A stretch of 64,000 nucleotides of DNA from Rhizobacter sp. SG703 (GTDB taxonomy: Bacteria; Pseudomonadota; Gammaproteobacteria; Burkholderiales; Burkholderiaceae_C), in assembly GCF_012275445.1 (NCBI RefSeq), contig NZ_JAAZQK010000001.1, positions 62,001-126,000 of the forward strand. The letters run 5' to 3'. The position numbers and the translations under genes are program-made. The notes under the pieces are model-generated. The model made no database searches. It was not told the origin of the DNA and worked only from the letters and a program-made list of their open reading frames with translations. This document shows, in pieces, positions 28,350 through 37,049 of this stretch; position 1 is the stretch's first letter, and each line of letters begins with the position of its first letter.

Positions 28350-28916
28350 TCATTTCGCCTGCCGCCACCACGGCACGTCATAGTTCACCTTCTCCTTCGG
28401 CACCACCATCGGGTGCGACCGGACGAAGTACTCGTAGAAGCGCGTGCGTTCGTCGGCGTCGTAGATCTGGAACGCACCGGCTTTCTCCTGCTCCTCCAGG
28501 AAGCGCCGCATCGCGCCCACTGGTTCCATCGGGTTGGCCTGCTGGAAGATCACCTCGCCGCCATAGCGCTGGTACAGCGCCCTGCTGACCTTCCACTGCC
28601 GCACCATCTCGAACGGTACCTGCCGCAGCATCGCCTTGTCGGCCTCCGACAGCCCGGGCGGGGGCGGTGGCAGCTTCAGCGCCGTTTCGAGTTCGGTCAC
28701 CTCGGCGTCGTTGACGGTGACGCGCTGCTGCTCGGCAAACCGTTGCAGCAGCGGCCCGAGGATCTGGCCTTGCAACCCGCGCGCGGGTTTCGTCGTGTCG
28801 TCGCTGTAGATCGTCTGGCCCAGCACCCGGGCCACCGCTTCCTTCGCCGACACCAGCGCCGGCAAGAGCGAGGTGGCCAGCGCGGCGATCGTGGCCAGCA
28901 GGATTCGTCGTTGCAT
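28350..28916 (-). CDS. periplasmic hypothetical protein
   Basis: 188 residues. A signal peptide (1-24, ending VSA) is followed by EAVARVLGQTIYSDD and a helical region rich in Glu, Gln and Arg. The pattern, a short strand-type stretch then helices with TVNDAEVTELETAL, recalls SurA/PpiC N-terminal chaperone segments, but no prolyl isomerase domain follows. Function is not assigned. The start at 28916 has GGGAA upstream; an alternative at 28952 gives a worse signal peptide. It lies downstream of the GH127 gene on the same strand with 140 bases between. Confidence 0.65.
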   Translation of the reverse strand: MQRRILLATIAALATSLLPALVSAKEAVARVLGQTIYSDDTTKPARGLQGQILGPLLQRFAEQQRVTVNDAEVTELETALKLPPPPPGLSEADKAMLRQVPFEMVRQWKVSRALYQRYGGEVIFQQANPMEPVGAMRRFLEEQEKAGAFQIYDADERTRFYEYFVRSHPMVVPKEKVNYDVPWWRQAK

Positions 28917-29056
28917 GGTGTTCCCGGTGGAGGCAGTGGGTTGAAGGGTCATGCACTCTAGCGGCGAGCATGCCGATGGCCCGCCGACCGGGCCCGCGGT
29001 ATCGGCATGCTCCACCTCCGGTATCGCGCCTCGCCACCCAGGCGACGCCGATGCGC

Positions 29057-31894
29057 TTACAACAGCCGCCAGTCGTGGTCCGCCGTGCCGCTGTCGGCGA
29101 ACTGCTCGACGTTGGCCGAATCCGCCGTCGACATCGCATGCACCGCCAGCACCTTGCCGCTGTTGACGTTCTGCAGCCGCAGCGTGCCGGGGCTCGCCGC
29201 GTTCACGCGGATGCGCCAGTTGTGGTCGGCGGTGCCGTTGTCGGTGAACTGCAGCACCTGGGCCGAGTCGGCGAGCGACATGCCGGCCACCGCGAGCACC
29301 TTGCCGCTGTGGACGTTGCGGATGCGGAAGCTGCCGTCGGCATTCGGCAGGAAGGTCCACGCGTGGTCCGGCGTGCCGTTGTCGGCAAACTGCTGCACGC
29401 GCGCCGAATCGGTGGTCTGCATGTTCTCCACCGCCAGCACCTTGCCGCTGTTCACGTTCTGGATGCGCAGTTCGCCGTTCGGGACCAGCCGCCAGTCGTG
29501 GTCGGCCGAGCCGTTGTCGGCGAACTGCACCACCTGCGCCGAGTTGTTCAGCGACATGCCCGCCACGCCCAGCACCTTGCCGCTGTTGACGTTGCGGATG
29601 CGCAGCCACCCTCCGCCAAGGTCTCCCAGGTCGATCAATTGCCACAGGTGATCGGCCGTGCCGCTGTCTTCGTACTGCTGCACACGCGCCGAATCGGCCG
29701 TCGACGCTGCCTCCACCGCGAGCAGCCGGCCGGAGTTCAGGTTCTGGATCTTGACGCGGCCGCTGCCGGCATCGATCAGCCGCCACAGGTGGTCCTGCGT
29801 GCCGCTGTCGTCGAACTGCACCACGTTGGCCGAGTTGGCGAGCGACATGCCGTCCACGCCCAGCACCTTGCCGGAGTTCCTGTTCTGGATGCGCAGAGAC
29901 GCGCCCGGCGGCAGCCACGGTCGCGTGCCGCCGGTCTGCGGGAACGAGGTGACGCGCAGCCGCGCCGCGCCCATCGGGATCAGCGTGACCTGCTCGACCG
30001 CGGCGCTCGACGCGACCGGCCCGTCCTGCAGCGGCGTCACCACGTGTTCCGCATCCGCCTGCCAGCCGCCGATCTTCTGCGCCGACGCCAGCAGCCGCAG
30101 CGGCGCGTTGCCGGTCATGAATGGATCGGCCAGGTTGCCGCCGGTCGTCACCGTGATGGCGGTGTTCGGCACCAGCCCGTAGTTCCAGGCCGAGCCCGGG
30201 TGCACGTCCCATTCCGGCCACTGCGCGTTGCCGCCGGTCTGCACCCAGTTCTCGCTGATCTGCAGAGAGAACGCGAGGGCGCCTTGGTGCACCGACACCG
30301 CGTTGTGCTGCGCCGGCCAGCGCCTGACCACCGGCTGCGCCGGAAAGCGCAGCGCCACCATGTCGCCGTTCGCCCACAGCCGGTTCACCGTGATGAAGCG
30401 CGGCCCGGCGCCGGCGGCGACCGGCGCGCCATTGACCCGCACTTCCGGCGCCGCGCACCAGCCGGGCACGCGCAGCACCAGCGGGAAGGTCACGGCCGCG
30501 GGCAGTTGCAGCCGCAGCGTCACGCTGTCGGTGAACGGGTAGTAGGTGGTCTCGGTGATCGTCACCCGCGTGCCGCCGGCCACCGACGCGCTGACGGTGC
30601 AAGGCCCGTACAGCGCGGCGCACAGGCCGCCGTCGGGCGTCGCGAGCCACATCTCCTCGACGTAATACGGCCAGCCCATGCCGTAGTTGTGCGGGCAGCA
30701 CCGGTACTGGTCGATGCCGGCGCGGTACGACTGCATCGCGAAGCCGTTCTGGAACTGGCCGCTGCGCTTCGGCGCGTTGTCGAGGTCGATGCTGTTCGCG
30801 CTGGTCACGTAGTGCACCGAGCGGCCCAGCGGGTCGAGCGCGGCCGGCAGCGAGTTGAACGCGAGCTCCTCGGTGCGGTCGCACCAGGTGGCGTCGCCGG
30901 TGATGCGCGCGAGGATCTCGTGGCTCATCATGTACTCGACGATGCCGCAGGTCTCGAAGCCCTGGCGCGGGTCGCCGAAGCCCGGCCGGGCGTTCTCGTC
31001 GCCCGCGAAACCGCCGCCGGGGAACTGGCCCCACGCGGCCTGCACGCCGTCGTAGCGGGCGTAAGTGGCGTTGCGGTGCGCTGCATCGCCCGACAGCACG
31101 CCGAACTGCGCCGGCTCGCGGAAGCCCTGCGCTATGTTGACGTTGTGGCGGTCCGGCAGCCCGCCGACCCAGTCGGCCGAGTTGGCGTGGATGCGCCGCA
31201 CCAGGTCGAGCAGGAAGGCCTCGCCGCTGCGGTTGTAGAGCCAGTAGATCGAATCGATCGCGTCGCCCCAGCGCCAGGTGCCCCAGCCGTCGCTGAACAC
31301 GCCGTTCGGCTGCGTGGTCAGGAAGCGGAAGAAGCGCGTCAGGAACGGTGCCACGCGCGCATCGCCGGTGTACTCGGCATGCGAGCGCAGCGCATGCAGC
31401 ATCGGCAGGTGCGGCCAGACGTCGGCATGGCCGTTCAACGCGCTGCGCAGCGCGGTCGGGCCGAAGAAGCCGTCGGCTGCCTGCGTCGCGAGCACGCCGT
31501 CCATCCAGCGGCGCGCGGTGGCCAGCGCCGTCGCGTTGCCGGTCACGTAGGCGAGGTCGACAAAGCCGCGCAGCCAGTACGGCACTTCTTCCCAGCCGCC
31601 GCGCTCGGGGTGGATCCAGCCGGTGCTGTCGTAGCCGAGGAAGTGCGACACCTCCGGGAAGCGCCCGCACAGCCCGTTGAGCTGGCGCTCGAGCTGCAGC
31701 TGCAGCCAGTCGCGCGCCTGCACCGCGCCGGGCGGCAGCCGCAGGAACGCGGCCGGCGCGAGCGGGCTTCGGTTCTGCGGGTAGGAGGCCACCGCGGCCT
31801 GGCCGGGCAGCGGGCTCAACGCGGTGGCGGCCGCGGCCGCTTCACCGGCGATGGCAACACTGCCGCGCAGGAAATCACGTCGATCGAGGGTCAT
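29057..31894 (-). CDS. GH127-type beta-L-arabinofuranosidase with ricin-type lectin repeats
   Basis: 945 residues. A Tat signal (LDRRDFLRGSVAIAG) precedes a DUF1680/GH127 domain (about 45-630). The zinc-cysteine site of the family is visible: Glu-containing ETCGIVEYMMS and the RCCPHN motif, where one cysteine is the nucleophile in characterised members. Six tandem repeats then fill the C-terminus (about 667-945), each with a consensus of R-I-x-N-x-N-S-G-K-V-L and Q-F-x-D-x-G-T-x-D-H-x-W: two ricin B beta-trefoils. The enzyme should release L-arabinose from plant arabinans or extensin-type glycans, with the lectin holding the substrate. Export in folded form by Tat fits a metal-bound catalytic site. 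Confidence 0.87.
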   Translation of the reverse strand: MTLDRRDFLRGSVAIAGEAAAAATALSPLPGQAAVASYPQNRSPLAPAAFLRLPPGAVQARDWLQLQLERQLNGLCGRFPEVSHFLGYDSTGWIHPERGGWEEVPYWLRGFVDLAYVTGNATALATARRWMDGVLATQAADGFFGPTALRSALNGHADVWPHLPMLHALRSHAEYTGDARVAPFLTRFFRFLTTQPNGVFSDGWGTWRWGDAIDSIYWLYNRSGEAFLLDLVRRIHANSADWVGGLPDRHNVNIAQGFREPAQFGVLSGDAAHRNATYARYDGVQAAWGQFPGGGFAGDENARPGFGDPRQGFETCGIVEYMMSHEILARITGDATWCDRTEELAFNSLPAALDPLGRSVHYVTSANSIDLDNAPKRSGQFQNGFAMQSYRAGIDQYRCCPHNYGMGWPYYVEEMWLATPDGGLCAALYGPCTVSASVAGGTRVTITETTYYPFTDSVTLRLQLPAAVTFPLVLRVPGWCAAPEVRVNGAPVAAGAGPRFITVNRLWANGDMVALRFPAQPVVRRWPAQHNAVSVHQGALAFSLQISENWVQTGGNAQWPEWDVHPGSAWNYGLVPNTAITVTTGGNLADPFMTGNAPLRLLASAQKIGGWQADAEHVVTPLQDGPVASSAAVEQVTLIPMGAARLRVTSFPQTGGTRPWLPPGASLRIQNRNSGKVLGVDGMSLANSANVVQFDDSGTQDHLWRLIDAGSGRVKIQNLNSGRLLAVEAASTADSARVQQYEDSGTADHLWQLIDLGDLGGGWLRIRNVNSGKVLGVAGMSLNNSAQVVQFADNGSADHDWRLVPNGELRIQNVNSGKVLAVENMQTTDSARVQQFADNGTPDHAWTFLPNADGSFRIRNVHSGKVLAVAGMSLADSAQVLQFTDNGTADHNWRIRVNAASPGTLRLQNVNSGKVLAVHAMSTADSANVEQFADSGTADHDWRLL
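29060..29896 (-). repeat. six tandem ricin-lectin coding repeats
   Basis: Six units of about 140 bases each, encoding about 47 residues with the shared core NSGKVL...SA.V.QF.D.GT.DH.W. DNA similarity between units is high, so slippage or unequal exchange is possible. They belong to the GH127 gene and are not a CRISPR array. Confidence 0.85.
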
Positions 31895-32085
31895 GTCTGT
31901 CTCCTGTGGTGGTTCGTCGGAACGCGGGCAGAGCGCTCATCGCCACGACAAACCCCACAACGAGACCTCGCCCTGAGCGGATTGCATCCGAACCGGGCGA
32001 GCTGCGGTACTAATAATCAGGTAACAATCCGTAAATATGTACCAGACAACCTGTGTGATTACGCAAGACGAATTAGTAATCTTTT
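31895..32085 (-). promoter_or_regulatory. AT-rich upstream region of the GH127 gene
   Basis: 191 bases between tctA and the GH127 gene, with the least GC-rich stretch of the window at 32010-32085. It holds GATTAC-N13-GTAATC (32058-32082) and a longer inverted pair, GTACC/GGTAC. These may be operators or a terminator for tctA. A single promoter could not be fixed. Confidence 0.35.
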
Positions 32086-33582
32086 CTATGCCGGCTGCGG
32101 CTGGGCGCGCGCCTTCAGCAGGAAGGCCGCCAGCTGCCAGGCGATGAACACGGCGATCAGCCCGATCAGCGTCGCGCTGATCGGCCGGGTCACGAACGCA
32201 CTGAAGCTGCCGCGGCTCAACAGCATCGCGCGGCGGAAGTTCTCTTCCAGCATCGGCCCGAGGATGAAGCCGAGCATCAACGGCGCCGCATCCATGTCGA
32301 GGCGCGAGAACAGGTAGCCGCCGAGCCCGAACGCGGCCGTGACGAAGATGTCGTCGAGGTTGTTGTTGACGCTGTAGGTGCCGATGCAGCAGAAGAACAG
32401 GATCGACGGGAACAGCACGCTGTACGGGATCTTGAACACCGACAGCCAGTAGCGCACCAGCGGCACGTTCAGCACCAGCAGGAAACAGTTGCCGACCCAC
32501 ATGCTGGCCACCAGGCCCCAGAACAGGTCGGGGTGGCCGGCGATCATGTTCGGGCCGGGCTGGATGCCCTTGATCACGAAGGCCGCCATCATCAGCGCCA
32601 TCACCGCGTTCTCCGGAATGCCGATGCTCATCAGCGGGATGAAGCTGGTGCGGGCGGCGGCTTCGTCGGCCGCGGCCTGGCCGGCCACGCCTTCGATCGC
32701 ACCGTTGCCGATCTCGTCGCGGTACTTGCTGACCTTCTTGTCGACCGCATAGGCGGCGAACTGCGCGATCACCGGCCCGCCGCCCGGCAGGATGCCGAGG
32801 AACGATCCGATCACGCTGCCGCGCAGCGCGCTCGGGATGATCCGCTTGAACTCGGCCCAGGTCGGCATCAGGTGGATGGTGCCGTTGAACGGCGAGCGCT
32901 CCTCGCGCGAATCGAGGTTCTTCGTGATCTCGGCGATGCCGAAGCAGCCGAGCGCGACGCTGACCAGGCCGACGCCGTCGGCCAGCATCGGCAGGTCCCA
33001 GGTGTAGCGCGCCACGCCGCTGTTGACGTCGGTGCCGATCTGGCCGAGCAGCACGCCGATCAGGCACATCGCCATGCCGTTGAGCAGGCTGCCGGTGGTC
33101 ACGAAGCTGACGCAGACGAAGCCGACCAGCATCAGCGCGCAGTAGTCGGCCGGGCCGAACAGGAAGGCCACCTCGCCGAGGCTGGGCGCGAGGAAGGTCA
33201 GCACCACGATGGCCACCGTGCCGCCGATGAAGCTCGACACGCCGGCGGTGAACAGCGCGAGGCCGGTCTTGCCCTTCAGCGTCATCTGGTAGCCGTCGAT
33301 GCAGGCCACGATGCTGCTGGCATGCGGGATCTTCATCGTGATCGCGCTGACGCTGTCGCCGTACTGCGCGCCGTAGTAGATGCCGGCCAGCATGATCAGC
33401 GCGCCGTTGGTGGGGATCGAATACGTCAGCGGCAGCAGCAGGCTGATGGTGGCCAGCGGGCCGAGGCCCGGCAGCAGGCCGACCAGCGTGCCGACCGTGC
33501 AACCGATGGCGCAGAACAGCAGGTTCTGCATCGTCAGCGCGTGGCTGAAACCGAACGCGAGGTTGTGGAGGAGGTCCATCAT
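32086..33582 (-). CDS. tctA: tripartite tricarboxylate transporter large permease TctA
   Basis: 498 residues, the family's standard length. Many membrane segments and the conserved motifs GTLVGLLPGLGP near the N-terminus and GSFLGILPGGGPVIAQFAAYAVDKK in the middle identify TctA. It moves a di- or tricarboxylate delivered by a periplasmic TctC protein. The start follows tctB by 9 bases. No tctC gene is adjacent, so the binding protein is encoded elsewhere (Burkholderiales carry many orphan Bug/TctC proteins). Confidence 0.93.
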   Translation of the reverse strand: MMDLLHNLAFGFSHALTMQNLLFCAIGCTVGTLVGLLPGLGPLATISLLLPLTYSIPTNGALIMLAGIYYGAQYGDSVSAITMKIPHASSIVACIDGYQMTLKGKTGLALFTAGVSSFIGGTVAIVVLTFLAPSLGEVAFLFGPADYCALMLVGFVCVSFVTTGSLLNGMAMCLIGVLLGQIGTDVNSGVARYTWDLPMLADGVGLVSVALGCFGIAEITKNLDSREERSPFNGTIHLMPTWAEFKRIIPSALRGSVIGSFLGILPGGGPVIAQFAAYAVDKKVSKYRDEIGNGAIEGVAGQAAADEAAARTSFIPLMSIGIPENAVMALMMAAFVIKGIQPGPNMIAGHPDLFWGLVASMWVGNCFLLVLNVPLVRYWLSVFKIPYSVLFPSILFFCCIGTYSVNNNLDDIFVTAAFGLGGYLFSRLDMDAAPLMLGFILGPMLEENFRRAMLLSRGSFSAFVTRPISATLIGLIAVFIAWQLAAFLLKARAQPQPA

Positions 33583-33591
33583 CGTCGGCCC

Positions 33592-34020
33592 TCAGTACAG
33601 GTTCAGGCTGAGGCCGAGCAGTTTCTGGAAGGCGAGCGCCACCAGGAACAAGCCGACCGACACCTTCAGGTTGCGCACGATCGAGTACCCCGCCGTGCCG
33701 GCGAAGCCCGAGATGAACACCAGCGCGACGATGCCGGCCGTCATGTTCAGCACCCGCGACACCAGCGCGAACGCGCACAGGCTGGACAGCAGCAGCGCGA
33801 TGTTGACCGGGTTGAACCCGAAGGGCGGCCCGTTCCTGACGAGCCGCGACCGCACGACGGTGGCGACGGCGATCAGCAGCAGCAGGCCGCTCACCATCAG
33901 CGGGAACAGCCCGGCACCGGCGCGGCTGAAGTCACCGATGGGGTAGCGCAGCGCGCCGAGTCCGAAGGCCAGCGCGATGGCGGCCAGGAAGAGTCCCCGT
34001 GCAAGGTTTCTGTCGATCAT
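33592..34020 (-). CDS. tctB: tripartite tricarboxylate transporter small permease TctB
   Basis: 142 residues with four membrane segments, the small subunit of the TctAB membrane complex. FPLMVSGLLLLIAV and the C-terminal TAGYSIVRNLKVSVGLFLVALAFQKLLGLSL are typical. Its start is 65 bases from the stop of the sensor kinase gene on the same strand, and it precedes tctA by 9 bases. Confidence 0.88.
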   Translation of the reverse strand: MIDRNLARGLFLAAIALAFGLGALRYPIGDFSRAGAGLFPLMVSGLLLLIAVATVVRSRLVRNGPPFGFNPVNIALLLSSLCAFALVSRVLNMTAGIVALVFISGFAGTAGYSIVRNLKVSVGLFLVALAFQKLLGLSLNLY

Positions 34021-34085
34021 GGCGGCTCCGTGAGAGGAGGCCCACTCTAGGCAGCGGGCCCTCTGCGCACGCCATCGGTTTCTAC

Positions 34086-35495
34086 CTACGACAGGTTGGC
34101 GACAGGTTCGGGGCTGCAGGGCAGCGTCACGGTGGCGGCCACGCCACGGCCGTCGGTGCCGGGCTGCAGCACGGCATCGCCGCCATGCAGGCGGGCGATG
34201 TCGCGCACGATCGCGAGGCCGAGGCCGGTGCCCAGGCCGCCGGCTGCGGCGCCGCGGCGGAACCGGTCCCACACCTGCGGCAGCTCGTCGGCCGGCAGGC
34301 CGCGGCCGTCGTCGATGACCTGCAGCAGCGACTGCGCCGCTTCGGCGCGCGTGCGCACGGTGATGCGCGCCCCGGCGCCGGCATGCTCGACCGCGTTGTG
34401 GATCAGGTTGCCGAGCAGCTCGCGCAGCAGCAGCGCGTCGCCGTCGACCCATGCGGGTTCGAGGTCGAAGCCGAGGTCCTGTCCGGCGGCGAGCGCGGGG
34501 CGCAGCCAGTCGTCGGCGGACGCGGCGGCCAGCGCGGCGAGGTCGATGCGGGCGAGCGGCGTGCCGGCGCCGAGCGCCGCGCCGTCGGCGCGCGCCAGCG
34601 TCAGCAGTTGCTGCACCAGGTGCGCGCCGCGCTCGGCGGCCGCATGCAGCCGCTGCAGCGTCGGCTGCAGCTCGGGCGGGCAGGGCTGCGCCAGCGCCTG
34701 GGCCGACTCGACGCGCAAGGTCGACAGCGGCGTGCGCAGCTGGTGCGCGGCGTCTTCGACGAACGCACGCTGTGCCGAGGCCGCCAGGCGCAGCCGCGCG
34801 AACAGGTCGTTCAACGCCACGACGAAAGGCGCCACTTCGCGAGGGACGGAACCGGGCGCTATCGGGTCGAGCCGTTGCAGCGAGCGCGAGCCGATCTCGA
34901 CCGAGGCGCGCTGCAGGGGGCGCAGGCCGCGCCGCACCGCCAGCACCGACAACAGGCCGAGCGACAGCGCGAGCAGCACCGCCGCGGCCAGCGCGGCCCA
35001 GGCCACGGCGCGTTCGGCGTCCTCGCGCTTGCCGAGCGATTCGGCGACCAGGATCGTGCAGACCTGCGCCGGTTCGCCGCAGCGCGCGCCGAAGGCGGCG
35101 GCCCGCACGTGCCGGCCGCGCAGCGTGGCATTGAAGAAGCGCCACTGCCCGGGCGCCAACGGCGGCGCCAGCGCGAGCAACGCGGTGTCGCCACCCAGCG
35201 GCTGGCCCCGGGCATCGCCGACGACGAAGGCCACCTCGTCGACCAGGTCGGCGCGCAGCGCGCGCAGGGTCTGCGCACTGAGCGGCAGCGTCGCCTGGCC
35301 GTCGTGCACTTCGAGGATGCCGTTCAGCGCGACCGCGGTGTCGGTCAGCGCGCGGTCCAGGCCGTCGAGCGCCGGCCGCACCGCGAGCGCGTACACCACC
35401 GCGGCCGACAAGGGCACCAGCGCGACCAGCGGCAGGATCAGCCAGCGCAGCAGCGTGCGGCGCAGGCTGCTGGCGGGCAGCGGCGCGTCGGTCAC
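34086..35495 (-). CDS. TctE-like sensor histidine kinase
   Basis: 469 residues, inner-membrane sensor kinase. Two membrane segments (about 15-38 and 165-187) enclose a periplasmic domain of the TctE N-terminal type. The H box AFVEDAAHQLRTPLSTL carries phospho-acceptor His251. N box NLIHNAVEHA, G boxes DDGRGLP and GTGLGLAIV are intact. Translation starts at GTG (35493-35495), overlapping the response-regulator stop by four bases (GTGA). The context with tctBA points to control of carboxylate uptake, as TctD/TctE do in Salmonella. Confidence 0.88.
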   Translation of the reverse strand: MTDAPLPASSLRRTLLRWLILPLVALVPLSAAVVYALAVRPALDGLDRALTDTAVALNGILEVHDGQATLPLSAQTLRALRADLVDEVAFVVGDARGQPLGGDTALLALAPPLAPGQWRFFNATLRGRHVRAAAFGARCGEPAQVCTILVAESLGKREDAERAVAWAALAAAVLLALSLGLLSVLAVRRGLRPLQRASVEIGSRSLQRLDPIAPGSVPREVAPFVVALNDLFARLRLAASAQRAFVEDAAHQLRTPLSTLRVESAQALAQPCPPELQPTLQRLHAAAERGAHLVQQLLTLARADGAALGAGTPLARIDLAALAAASADDWLRPALAAGQDLGFDLEPAWVDGDALLLRELLGNLIHNAVEHAGAGARITVRTRAEAAQSLLQVIDDGRGLPADELPQVWDRFRRGAAAGGLGTGLGLAIVRDIARLHGGDAVLQPGTDGRGVAATVTLPCSPEPVANLS

Positions 35496-36166
35496 GCGTC
35501 GTCCCCGGCGTCGAGCAGGTAGCCGAGCCCGCGCACGGTGCGCAAGCGGACGCCGGCGGGTTCGATCTTCGTGCGCAGCCGCGACACCAGCAGGTCGAGC
35601 GCGTTGTCCGACGTGGCGCCGCTCCAGCCCGGCACCAGCGCCACCAGTTGCTCGCGCTGCACCACGCGGCCGGCCTTCAGCATCAGGTACTGCAGGATGT
35701 CGCACTCGCGGCGCGACAGCTTCACCGGGTCGTCGCCGACCCAGGCGCGCAGCGCTTTCGGGTCGAAGCGCAGCGTGCCGACCGACAGCACCTCGGCCGC
35801 GCGGTTCTCGTGGCGGCGGGTGAGGGCGCGCAGCCGCGCCACCAGCTCGACCGGCGCGAACGGCTTGACCAGGTAGTCGTCGGCGCCGACCTCGAGCCCG
35901 TGCACCCGCTGCTCGACGGTGTCGCGCGCGGTCAGCATCAGCACCGGCAGGCGCGAGCCTTGCGCGCGCACGCGGCGCAGCGTCTCCAGCCCGTCGATGC
36001 CGGGCAGGCCGATGTCGAGGACCAGCGCGTCGTAGTCGTCGCGCAGCAGCGAGGCCGGCACCGGTTCTCCGTTCGGGCTGGTGTCGACCCGCCAGCCCTG
36101 GGCACCGAGGGCGCCGGCGATCGACGCGGCGAGGGGTTGGTCGTCTTCGACCAGCAGGATCAGCAC
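35492..36166 (-). CDS. TctD-like OmpR-family response regulator
   Basis: 224 residues. Receiver domain LILLVEDDQPLAAS with phosphorylation site Asp51 (LVLDIGLPGIDG) and conserved Lys in YLVKPF, then an OmpR-type winged helix DNA-binding domain ending in VRLRTVRGLGYLL. The start is taken as GTG at 36164-36166 because the receiver begins there. It overlaps the last codons of vapC, and upstream residues in this frame are noncoding. Probably activates tctBA and the missing tctC. Confidence 0.87.
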   Translation of the reverse strand: MLILLVEDDQPLAASIAGALGAQGWRVDTSPNGEPVPASLLRDDYDALVLDIGLPGIDGLETLRRVRAQGSRLPVLMLTARDTVEQRVHGLEVGADDYLVKPFAPVELVARLRALTRRHENRAAEVLSVGTLRFDPKALRAWVGDDPVKLSRRECDILQYLMLKAGRVVQREQLVALVPGWSGATSDNALDLLVSRLRTKIEPAGVRLRTVRGLGYLLDAGDDA

Positions 36167-36555
36167 CAGTTGACCACCTTCAGCCCCGGCACCTGCCGGA
36201 AGTGCTTGTCGTTGGTCGTGACGACCACGGCTTGCAGAGCCAGCGCATGCGCCGCGATCATTTCGTCGAACTGGCCGATGGGGCGTCCGCTCAGGCGCAA
36301 TCGAGCCCGCAGTTTGCCGTGGCGGTCTGCCGCCGACTGATCCCACGGCTCGCAGCGCACGCAGTCCAGAAACGCGTTGACCAATGCTTCGAGGCGGCGG
36401 GCGGGTGCCGCCAGCGCGACGCCGAAGCGCAATTCGGCATACGTGACGGCCGAGATGCAGACATCGGCCGGATCGAGGTCGGCCAGCTTGCCGTCGGCGC
36501 CAGAGTGCTTCTTGATCACCGCGCTGCAGATGTTCGTGTCCAGCATGTAGAGCAT
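36160..36555 (-). CDS. vapC: VapC-type PIN-domain toxin
   Basis: 131 residues, PIN-domain ribonuclease of a type II toxin-antitoxin pair. The acidic metal site is present: Asp6 (YMLDTNIC), Glu41 (TYAELRFG), Asp97 and Asp116 (TTNDKHF). It should cleave tRNA or rRNA when free of antitoxin. It starts 3 bases after vapB. Its stop overlaps the start of the response regulator gene by a few bases. Confidence 0.88.
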   Translation of the reverse strand: MLYMLDTNICSAVIKKHSGADGKLADLDPADVCISAVTYAELRFGVALAAPARRLEALVNAFLDCVRCEPWDQSAADRHGKLRARLRLSGRPIGQFDEMIAAHALALQAVVVTTNDKHFRQVPGLKVVNWC

Positions 36556-36558
36556 CCG

Positions 36559-36834
36559 TCACTCTTTCCAGTCAGAGAACGGATCGCGCTCTTGCGGCGC
36601 GGCGGACCGGTCGGCGAGGAAATCGTCGGGAACGACGCCTTCCTGCTTGTCTCGCAGTGCGAAGAAATTCGCCCAGCTCTTCGCCGGTCGACTGGACAAG
36701 ACGACATCACCGGTCCGGGGGTCGCGCCGGACGTAGACCTCCGGGACGTCGAAGCGGAACTCCGCCGGCAATCGAACGGCCTGGCTGCCGCCGTTCATGA
36801 AGATCCTGGCCGTTCTCGCTGCATCGCCTTTCAT
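36559..36834 (-). CDS. vapB: VapB-type antitoxin
   Basis: 91 residues. The N-terminal AbrB/SpoVT-type half (ARIFMNGGSQAVRLPAEFRF) should bind DNA and repress the operon. The acidic C-terminus (ADRSAAPQERDPFSDWKE) should wrap the toxin. GDVVLSSRP fits the swapped-hairpin barrel. Promoter TTGCCT-N17-TAATAT lies upstream. Confidence 0.85.
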   Translation of the reverse strand: MKGDAARTARIFMNGGSQAVRLPAEFRFDVPEVYVRRDPRTGDVVLSSRPAKSWANFFALRDKQEGVVPDDFLADRSAAPQERDPFSDWKE

Positions 36835-36867
36835 GGGAGCGTTCCCCGGAAATATATACAGATGTAG

Positions 36868-36896
36868 ATATTAGCGACGTCCGTCCTGCCAGGCAA
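36868..36896 (-). promoter_or_regulatory. vapBC promoter
   Basis: On the minus strand TTGCCT (36891-36896), 17 bases and TAATAT (36868-36873). The AT-rich stretch that follows contains an imperfect inverted repeat around TACATCTGTA that could be the VapB operator. Confidence 0.55.
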
Positions 36897-37049
36897 GGCG
36901 CGCGATCGGGCGTTCCAGGGCCTGCCTCGAAATGCATGATCGGTGGCTGATCCGGATCTGATCGACGCCGGTTCGCGCATCGTCATTCGTGTGGATGGCG
37001 TCGCCCCGAGGCGTGAGCAGAATGGGGCGCTTGCAGGGAGAGCCTCCAC

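Noticed and set aside
29060-29896. Regular repeats that might be a CRISPR array
   Set aside because: Units are about 140 bases, in frame, degenerate and encode ricin-lectin repeats; no short identical repeats with unique spacers.
36167-36562. Upstream extension of the response regulator to 36562
   Set aside because: It reads vapC in the wrong frame; the receiver domain begins at the GTG at 36166.
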